Of a stretch of DNA of 64,000 nt, positions 58,379-64,000 are shown one piece after another. The stretch covers positions 117,443 to 181,442 of the forward strand of contig CANQYW010000002.1 in NCBI GenBank assembly GCA_947628185.1, given 5' to 3'. This DNA comes from an uncultured Oscillospiraceae bacterium. Lineage in GTDB: Bacteria; Bacillota; Clostridia; Oscillospirales; Oscillospiraceae. The notes beneath the pieces were generated by a model, which saw only the letters and a program-made list of their open reading frames with translations, searched no databases and was not told the origin of the DNA. A program made the position numbers and the translations under genes. Within the stretch, counting starts at the first letter, position 1; each line of letters begins with the position of its first letter.

Positions 58379-60033
58379 CAAAACGAATCTTCAGGTCCAT
58401 ATGTCTCGTGGCCATCGCGGTGTTCCTGGCCTCCGTCCTGCTCTTTCTCGGCGTGCTATATGACTATTTCGGAGACGTCCAGCGGAGCCAGCTCATCGCC
58501 CAGACGGAGCTGGCCGCCCAGGGCGTCCAGACCATGGGGGCGGGGTACTTCGAGGGTTTCTCCCCCAGGGGCTGCCGCGTCACCTGGATAAGCGCGGAGG
58601 GGGATGTGCTCTATGACAGCGAGGCCGACTCCTCCGAGATGGAGAACCACCTGGCCCGGGAGGAGATCCGCGAGGCCCTGTCCTCCGGCTGGGGCGAGAG
58701 CTCCCGGTACTCCGCCACGCTCATGGAGCGGGCGCTCTACTGCGCAAAGCGCCTGCCGGACGGCTCCGTGCTGCGCCTCTCCGTCTCCCAGCGCACCCTG
58801 CTGACGCTCCTCCTTGGCATGGCGCAGCCCATCATTATAATAATAGTTATATCCATGGCCCTCTCCCTGCTGCTGGCCTCCCGGCTCTCCAAGCGGATAG
58901 TGGGGCCGCTGAACGACCTCGACCTGGAGGAGCCGCTGTCCAACGAGGGGTACGAGGAGCTCTCGCCGCTCCTGCGCCATCTGGAGAGCCAGAGGCGGCA
59001 GATAAAGCTCCAGGCGGAGGAACTGGCGCAAAAACAGCGTGAGTTCGACGCCGTGACCGAGAACATGGCCGAGGGCATAGTCCTTTTAAGTACCCGGTGC
59101 ACCATCCTGGGCATGAACCGGGCCGCCATGGGTTTCTTCGGTGTGGACGCCGGGTGCGTGGGCGGACACATCCTCACCCTCAGCCGCGCCCCGGAGATGC
59201 TGGGGCTCAAGGAGAGTCTGGAGTCCGGCCGCCGGGACAGGCGCGTCATGGATCTGTCGGGCGGGCGCTTTCAACTGACCCTCAGTCCCGTCCGGGATGA
59301 GGGCGGGCTCTCCGGGGCCGTCCTGCTGGTGATAGACGTCACCGAGAGGGAGCGGGCGGAGGAGCTGCGCCGGGAGTTCACCGCCAACGTCTCCCACGAG
59401 CTCAAGACCCCCCTGCACACCATCGCGGGCTGCGCGGAGCTCTTAGCGGGGGGACTCGTGAAGGACGGGGACAGGATGGACTTCTACCGGCGGATAGAGC
59501 GGGAGGCCCAGCGCATGACGGCCCTCGTGGAGGACATACTCCGGCTCTCCCACCTCGACGAGGGCGCGGATGACATGAAGAGAGAGCGCGTGGACCTCTA
59601 CGCCCTGGCCGCCGAGACGGCGCGGTCCCTCTCCGGCGAGGCGGAAGACGCCGGCGTCACCATCGACGTGCGCGGGGAGAGCGCCGAGGTGGAGGGCATC
59701 CCACGGCTGCTTGAGAGCATCGTCTACAACCTCACGGACAACGCCGTCAAGTATAACCGCCCCGGCGGCAGCGTGACTGTATCCGTCGCGCCGTCGGAGG
59801 GCGGCGTGGTGCTGACCGTGGCGGACACCGGCATAGGCATCCCGCCGGAGCACCGGGAGCGCATCTTCGAGCGGTTCTACCGTGTGGACAAGAGCCGTTC
59901 CAAGGAGCTGGGCGGCACGGGCCTGGGGCTGGCCATCGTCAAGCACGCGGCCCTGCTCCACAAGGCCGCCATCGGCCTTGAGAGCACCGAGGGCGCGGGA
60001 ACTACCGTCACAGTCACATTCCCTGTAAATTAA
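58375..60033 (+). CDS. phoR: Phosphate-sensing histidine kinase PhoR
   Basis: A 552-residue membrane kinase: helix 1 (8-30), extracellular loop (about 31-146), helix 2 (147-168), HAMP-like linker, PAS domain (about 220-325), HisKA with His341 in ANVSHELKTPLH, and HATPase with N box NLTDNAVKYN, DTGIGIPPEHRERIFERFYRVD and GGTGLGLAIVKH. It phosphorylates the PhoB partner when PstSCAB/PhoU signal low phosphate. Last gene of the operon. Confidence 0.95.
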   Translation: MTKRIFRSICLVAIAVFLASVLLFLGVLYDYFGDVQRSQLIAQTELAAQGVQTMGAGYFEGFSPRGCRVTWISAEGDVLYDSEADSSEMENHLAREEIREALSSGWGESSRYSATLMERALYCAKRLPDGSVLRLSVSQRTLLTLLLGMAQPIIIIIVISMALSLLLASRLSKRIVGPLNDLDLEEPLSNEGYEELSPLLRHLESQRRQIKLQAEELAQKQREFDAVTENMAEGIVLLSTRCTILGMNRAAMGFFGVDAGCVGGHILTLSRAPEMLGLKESLESGRRDRRVMDLSGGRFQLTLSPVRDEGGLSGAVLLVIDVTERERAEELRREFTANVSHELKTPLHTIAGCAELLAGGLVKDGDRMDFYRRIEREAQRMTALVEDILRLSHLDEGADDMKRERVDLYALAAETARSLSGEAEDAGVTIDVRGESAEVEGIPRLLESIVYNLTDNAVKYNRPGGSVTVSVAPSEGGVVLTVADTGIGIPPEHRERIFERFYRVDKSRSKELGGTGLGLAIVKHAALLHKAAIGLESTEGAGTTVTVTFPVN

Positions 60034-60079
60034 ATCTTGGCCGGATGTTAGAAAAAGTTTAAGATCGTCCTTTAGAATT

Positions 60080-60115
60080 ATCGTGCAGGCGGACTCCGCC
60101 GGCACGATTTTTCTT
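60080..60115 (+). terminator. pst-pho operon terminator
   Basis: ATCGTGC..GCGG/CCGC..GCACGAT stem followed by TTTTCTTTTCTT. Close in sequence to the terminator at 53585. Confidence 0.88.
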
Positions 60116-60134
60116 TTCTTGGGAGGAACACACC

Positions 60135-61427
60135 ATGTTAAAAAGACTTCTTTCCGCGCTCCTCGCAACGCTACTCACGTTCTCCCTCGCCGGGTGCCAA
60201 GAGAACGATCTCAACATCCCGGACGGGCAAACAGGCACCGACGACTTTCAGAAGAACCTCCATCAGACGGATAAGCTCAGTTTCCTTGAGACAGACGCGG
60301 GATATTATTTCTCCTGGAGTTCTCTCTACTACCTTGACAAGGACACAATGAAGGTCACCGAAGTCTGCGGCAAGCCTGACTGCGACCACACCGACGACGC
60401 TATTTGCAACGCCCGTATTCACGCGGATTATCTTCTGACGGGCGGCGAGAGGATATATTACATCGGATATGATCACGACCCCAAAACGGTGGGGTCGGTG
60501 AAGTACGACGCCACGGGGCGCGAAACCGTCCAGGAGCTCAAATTCAACGAGTTCTCCGCCTCCCAGTCCTCCTACGACCAGGCCATCTACCACCGGGGCT
60601 ACGTCTATTACATCAGCGACGATATATTATACCGGGTGAAACTTGGCGGCGAGAAGGATTCAGCGGAGGAGATCTGGAAACCGGAGGACGCCGGTTCAGC
60701 GCAAGCCCACGCCGGAGGGATGATCGACTTCAACCCCAATGCCATCCATTACACACTCTGGGCCGACGGGGATACCCTATATTTTATGGCGAATGTTCAG
60801 GCATCAGACGGGACATACAAAGACGTGCTCTTCCAGTGCGGCCTGAACGGCTCGGACGTTAAGCAAATTTGGGTCACTCCGGGCGCGGAGGACGTGGGCG
60901 AGTGGGAGAAAACCGGCGTCTCCGTGAGTCAGTGGTACATCATGGACGGTTACATATATTTCTTCTTGGCCGGGAACGGCCTCTGGCGGACGGAGCTCTC
61001 GAGCGGGAAAAATGAGAAATTGGCGGAGACAAGTGAAAAGACGCAGTACGGCAGCGCCATATTCTCGGATGACTACATGTGCCTTGTGAACGACTACCCC
61101 GTCCTGTTCTACGGCTACACGGAGCCCCAGCCCGGCGGCATGTTCCGCTACTACGGCGACACCATCTTCGTCTACGGGCTGGACGGGGAATTTAAGAAGG
61201 AGATACCCCTCGGGGGGCTCTACGAGGACCCGGCGGAGATGGCGCAGATAGATCTGCTCTTTTGTTCGGGCAACGAGGTCTACTTCCTCACCACCGGCAT
61301 GAGCCTACTCGAAGGCGCGGGGCCCTACGCCGGCCTCACGGGCCACAAGGGCGACATCAACCTCTGCCGCGCCGACATCGAGACCGGCGAGGTGGAGATG
61401 ATATACACCCTGCGGGAGGGAACTTGA
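60135..61427 (+). CDS. Lipoprotein with propeller-like repeats, unknown function
   Basis: A 430-residue exported protein with signal peptide and lipobox FSLAGC (Cys at about 21). The mature part has repeated short aromatic strands (GYYFSWSSLYYLDKDT, GERIYYIGYD, RGYVYYISDDILYRV, GDTLYFMANV, DGYIYFFLAGNGLWR) in the manner of DUF5050 or beta-propeller lipoproteins of gut Firmicutes. A CGKPDCDH...CNA motif early in the chain is common in these proteins. Function unknown. GGGAGG precedes the ATG. Downstream of phoR but after a terminator, so not clearly in the Pho operon. Confidence 0.82.
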   Translation: MLKRLLSALLATLLTFSLAGCQENDLNIPDGQTGTDDFQKNLHQTDKLSFLETDAGYYFSWSSLYYLDKDTMKVTEVCGKPDCDHTDDAICNARIHADYLLTGGERIYYIGYDHDPKTVGSVKYDATGRETVQELKFNEFSASQSSYDQAIYHRGYVYYISDDILYRVKLGGEKDSAEEIWKPEDAGSAQAHAGGMIDFNPNAIHYTLWADGDTLYFMANVQASDGTYKDVLFQCGLNGSDVKQIWVTPGAEDVGEWEKTGVSVSQWYIMDGYIYFFLAGNGLWRTELSSGKNEKLAETSEKTQYGSAIFSDDYMCLVNDYPVLFYGYTEPQPGGMFRYYGDTIFVYGLDGEFKKEIPLGGLYEDPAEMAQIDLLFCSGNEVYFLTTGMSLLEGAGPYAGLTGHKGDINLCRADIETGEVEMIYTLREGT

Positions 61428-61469
61428 GTAACGGTTAAAAATTATTCCTACTGTTTAATTAATACTCAA

Positions 61470-61498
61470 TAGACTTCCTCGTCCCCATGGGCTATACT
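61470..61498 (+). promoter_or_regulatory. XRE/TPR regulator promoter
   Basis: TAGACT, a 17-bp spacer and TATACT; the palindrome GTGTACAC follows at the likely start site (61499) and may be an operator. Confidence 0.5.
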
Positions 61499-61529
61499 GT
61501 GTACACAAAATTCAAAGGAGATGGCGCGG

Positions 61530-62558
61530 ATGGCGATAGGGGACGTTATCAGAAAGTATAGGCGGGAGAGGGGCATGACTCAGGAGGATATGGCCACTCG
61601 CCTTGGGGTCACCGCCCCCGCCGTGAACAAGTGGGAGAGGGGCAGTACGCTGCCGGACGTGGCGCTCCTCTCCCCCATCGCGCGGCTGCTGGGCATCACC
61701 ACAGACGAGCTCCTCTCATTCAAGGACGAGCTGACGGAGGAGGAGGTCAATCAGTATCTAACTAAGCTGCAATCCGACCTGGAGACCCGGGACTTTAGTG
61801 ACGTGTTCCGCTCCGTGAAGGAGAAGATCGAGGAGTACCCCAACTGCGAGAGCCTCATCTGGCAGGCGGCGGAGACACTGGACGCGGCGCGAATGGCGTC
61901 GGAACTCCCGGACGGGGACGTCTACGAGAACGCGATACTGGCCTGGTACGAGAGGTGTCTGCGCTCCCAGGACGAGCGGATACGCTCTCAGGCGGCTGAC
62001 TCGCTGTTCCACGCCTCCATCCGGCGGGAGGACTACGAAAAGGCGGCAAGGTATTTGGAATACTTCTCGCTGGGGGACCCGGAGCGCAAGCGCAGGGAGG
62101 CGCTGGTGAACAGCAAGACGGGAAAGCGGGCGGAGGCGTACCGGGCATACGAGGAGCTCATTTTCGTGGCGTATCAGCACATACAGCTCGTTTTGAACGA
62201 CCTGCGTATCCTCTACATGGAGGACGGCGGTCACGAGATGGCGAGGAAACTGGTGGAGGTGTCCTCCGCCGCCGCACGAGCCTTCGAGATGGGCAGATAT
62301 AACGAGGTCTCCTACGGGCTGGACGTGGCGGTTTGGGAGGGGGACGCGGAGTGGACGGCGCGGCTCATGGGGGACATTATTGAGAGCGTCGGGACGATAG
62401 GCGATTTCGCAAGCTCAAAACTCTTTCAGCACATGACGCTAAAGACCATCGAGCCCGAATATCTGGCGGGTCTAAAGCGGGAACTCTTGAGATCTCTCGA
62501 TGACGAGACCTTCGACTACATGCGAGGAAATGAGGCGTGGGAGGCGCTGAAGGCGTGA
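61530..62558 (+). CDS. XRE-family regulator with helical C-terminal domain
   Basis: A 342-residue protein with an N-terminal helix-turn-helix (IGDVIRKYRRERGMTQEDMATRLGVTAPAVNKWERGSTLPDVALLSPIARLLGITTDELLSF, residues 2-62). About 270 residues of helical, TPR-like repeats follow, as in a common clostridial regulator type thought to sense peptides or stress. ATG 61530 (second Met) is favoured because AGGAG abuts the first ATG. Target unknown. Confidence 0.9.
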   Translation: MAIGDVIRKYRRERGMTQEDMATRLGVTAPAVNKWERGSTLPDVALLSPIARLLGITTDELLSFKDELTEEEVNQYLTKLQSDLETRDFSDVFRSVKEKIEEYPNCESLIWQAAETLDAARMASELPDGDVYENAILAWYERCLRSQDERIRSQAADSLFHASIRREDYEKAARYLEYFSLGDPERKRREALVNSKTGKRAEAYRAYEELIFVAYQHIQLVLNDLRILYMEDGGHEMARKLVEVSSAAARAFEMGRYNEVSYGLDVAVWEGDAEWTARLMGDIIESVGTIGDFASSKLFQHMTLKTIEPEYLAGLKRELLRSLDDETFDYMRGNEAWEALKA

Positions 62559-62565
62559 GATAAAC

Positions 62566-62594
62566 TTGATTTTTCGCCGGATCTAAGCTATACT
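62566..62594 (+). promoter_or_regulatory. Promoter of TfoX-like gene
   Basis: TTGATT, a 17-bp spacer and TATACT. Confidence 0.5.
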
Positions 62595-62631
62595 AAATCA
62601 AGGCGTTCAAGAGCGAAAATGAGGTGGAACA

Positions 62632-62952
62632 ATGGCGTCGAGCAAAGAGTATTTAGAATTTATTTTGGGGCAGTTATCCGAATTGGATGGGATCACATAC
62701 CGGGCCATGATGGGGGAATTTATCATCTATTACCGCGGCAGGATCGTAGGCGGTATCTATGATGACAGGCTGCTTGTAAAACCCACAAAAGCGGCGATCA
62801 GCTATATGCCAACAGTGGCCTATGAGTCACCCTATGAGGGGGCAAAAGAGATGTTGTTGGTGGACGAAGTTGACAGCAGAGAGTTTTTGACGGGTCTATT
62901 TAACGCCATGTATGAGGAACTGCCAGCGCCAAGGCTGAAAAAGAAGAAATGA
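62632..62952 (+). CDS. TfoX N-terminal-domain protein
   Basis: A 106-residue stand-alone TfoX/Sxy N-terminal domain: MASSKEYLEFILGQLSELDGITYRAMMGEFIIYYRGRIVGGIYDDRLLVKPT is the family core. In gamma-proteobacteria TfoX controls competence; short Firmicute versions have no known function. The DNA from here to about 63.85 kb is visibly AT-richer than the rest of the window, suggesting transfer. Confidence 0.88.
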   Translation: MASSKEYLEFILGQLSELDGITYRAMMGEFIIYYRGRIVGGIYDDRLLVKPTKAAISYMPTVAYESPYEGAKEMLLVDEVDSREFLTGLFNAMYEELPAPRLKKKK

Positions 62953-63036
62953 AGGAGCCGCGTACCTGTATCAAAATCTTAAAGAACACAGCTATGATCT
63001 TGCAGACCCCATAAGCAGCAATTTGGAGGGGATAGA

Positions 63037-63474
63037 ATGGTAATCAAGACATTTGACGAAAGCTATCGAGATGATCTGATTTTTATGGTTTTACAGGCCA
63101 AAGACGCGCTGGGAAGGAAACCGACAATTAACGAGGATCTATTGGATATAAAGGCAAATTACATAGATCGCGGCGATATGTTTTGGGTCGCGGTCGATGA
63201 AAATGACAGAGTGATCGGGTGCGTTGGATATTCTAAAATAGCCGGTACAACAGAGGCGTTTCTCCACAGACTATATGTCAAACCCTCCGAAAAGCGGAAA
63301 GGAATAGGGACCGCACTTCTAAAAATCGCCGAATCATCAATGCGTGATAACGGCATAACCGTATCAAAGGTCCATCTCGGTTTCCCAAAGGAGCAGTGGT
63401 TTGAATCCTATTCATTTTACCCAAAGAATGGGTATCATGAATATGAACTGAGATACCTGAAAAAAGAACTATAA
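63037..63474 (+). CDS. GNAT-family N-acetyltransferase
   Basis: A 145-residue acetyl-CoA-dependent acyltransferase. Motif A is in LYVKPSEKRKGIGTALLKIAES (KRKGIG, acetyl-CoA pyrophosphate loop), with an earlier strand RVIGCVGYSKI. Substrate unknown. Weak GGAGGGG precedes the ATG. AT-rich composition as for its neighbours. Confidence 0.9.
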   Translation: MVIKTFDESYRDDLIFMVLQAKDALGRKPTINEDLLDIKANYIDRGDMFWVAVDENDRVIGCVGYSKIAGTTEAFLHRLYVKPSEKRKGIGTALLKIAESSMRDNGITVSKVHLGFPKEQWFESYSFYPKNGYHEYELRYLKKEL

Positions 63475-63544
63475 CATTTTGCGGTACGATTTATTGAAGG
63501 AAAGATATATCTGCCCGGCAAATTGGAATTTGTAGGTGAACAAA

Positions 63545-63824
63545 ATGGAGAATTGTGATTGGTGTAACCTATCTGAAGAGGACAAACAGTTTCAGGTGTA
63601 CGAAAGTAGATCATGGTCTGTTTTCCTTTCGGATGAACAGGATCATATCGGACGGTGTATATTGGTTTTGAAACGTCACTTATGATAAACCCGTGATGCT
63701 CAACGGAAACACTTATATTGATAGCGAGTTCGGTCATCATTATGCGTTGAATAAGAGTGGGGTAATATCTATGAAAGATAAGGAAGAAGTGTTTACTCGG
63801 CTAAAAGAATGGCTTGATCGCTAA
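63545..63824 (+). pseudogene. HIT-family gene with internal deletion (catalytic core lost)
   Basis: The first part reads MENCDWCNLSEEDKQFQVYESRSWSVFLSD then QDHIGRCILVLKRH, a HIT N-terminal half, and stops at TGA (63683-63685). In another frame the DNA then reads KPVMLNGNTYIDSEFGHHYALNKSGVISMKD and EVFTRLKEWLDR to TAA 63822, a HIT C-terminal end. The segment between, which should hold the HxHxH active-site motif (roughly 50-60 residues), is missing and the frame is shifted. Clearly broken. Confidence 0.75.
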
Positions 63825-63848
63825 GTTTTCGTTTAGGAGGAAGAAAAG

Positions 63849-64000
63849 ATGGGGCACTGCGATTGGGTATTTGCAAGTGAAAAAGGCAGGTTTTATCACG
63901 ACCACGAGTGGGGCATTCCCGTGCATGACGACCGCCAGATGTTCGAGCATCTGACGCTGGAGTGCCTTCAATGCGGCCTTAGCTGGGGGCTGATGATGAA
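63849..64000 (+). CDS. tag: DNA-3-methyladenine glycosylase I, 5' part
   Basis: The frame runs off the window after 50 codons: MGHCDWVFASEKGRFYHDHEWGIPVHDDRQMFEHLTLECLQCGLSWGLMMK. This matches the Tag N-terminus, with the Cys-His zinc ligands (C4, H17) and YHDxEWGxPxHDD. The enzyme removes 3-methyladenine from DNA. AGGAGG precedes ATG 63849. Confidence 0.93.
   Translation, partial: MGHCDWVFASEKGRFYHDHEWGIPVHDDRQMFEHLTLECLQCGLSWGLMM

Overview
The window looks like chromosomal DNA of a GC-rich, endospore-forming Firmicute, most likely a gut clostridium of the Oscillospirales type. Evidence: spore genes (spoIIID, spoIIP, yabP, yabQ), a CtsR/ClpC heat-shock operon, a T-box leader before pheST, a class B sortase, TTGACA/TATAAT promoters, strong GGAGG ribosome sites, and a PheT with an extra ~100-residue insertion of a kind I associate with that order. 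The taxonomic call is inference; no rRNA is present.

Layout. 1-3.4 kb: a large cell-surface protein running off the left edge, preceded by a probable invertible promoter. 3.4-7.4 kb: galM, spoIIID, a P-loop ATPase and a PatB/MalY C-S lyase. 7.4-11.3 kb: a GntR-controlled ABC transporter operon. 11.3-14.6 kb: thioredoxin, sortase B and a hybrid sensor kinase. 14.6-15.6 kb: a decayed mobile-element relic beside tRNA-Leu. 15.7-19.2 kb: BrkB, PepV, TraX and an XRE regulator. 19.2-31 kb: translation genes (pheST with T-box, tRNA-Ser, then mltG-alaS-cupin-HIT-metG). 31-37.8 kb: housekeeping genes (5-FTHF cyclo-ligase, DJ-1, TagA, a LysR/ChrA pair, rsmI, trmN6, ferredoxin). 38-41.7 kb: ctsR-mcsA-clpC with no mcsB. 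41.7-44.6 kb: an accessory island made of three tandem 447-bp units, each apparently a type I toxin-antitoxin pair, followed by a phage-like replication module (DUF6291-like protein and DnaC-like loader). 44.6-53.2 kb: yabP-yabQ-divIC-yabR, an M23 peptidase, an orphan RelB-like antitoxin, a TrpB2-type tryptophan synthase beta, spoIIP, a pair of unknown paralogues and a membrane MutS-like ATPase. 53.3-60.1 kb: the phosphate operon pstSCAB-phoU-phoB-phoR. 60.1-64 kb: a lipoprotein, an XRE regulator, then an AT-richer segment (TfoX-like, GNAT, broken HIT gene, partial 3-methyladenine glycosylase).

Most noteworthy: (1) 25-bp inverted repeats (22/25 matching) flank a consensus promoter aimed at the surface-protein gene, the layout of a phase-variable inverton. 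(2) The triplicated toxin units each encode a ~30-residue hydrophobic peptide with its ribosome site buried in a hairpin, plus a perfect consensus promoter on the opposite strand for a ~107-nt antisense RNA. (3) The replication module beside them has a decayed sibling next to tRNA-Leu at 14.9-15.3 kb, sharing its promoter/operator and an unusual 7-bp microsatellite. All functional statements come from reading the sequence; no searches were run.
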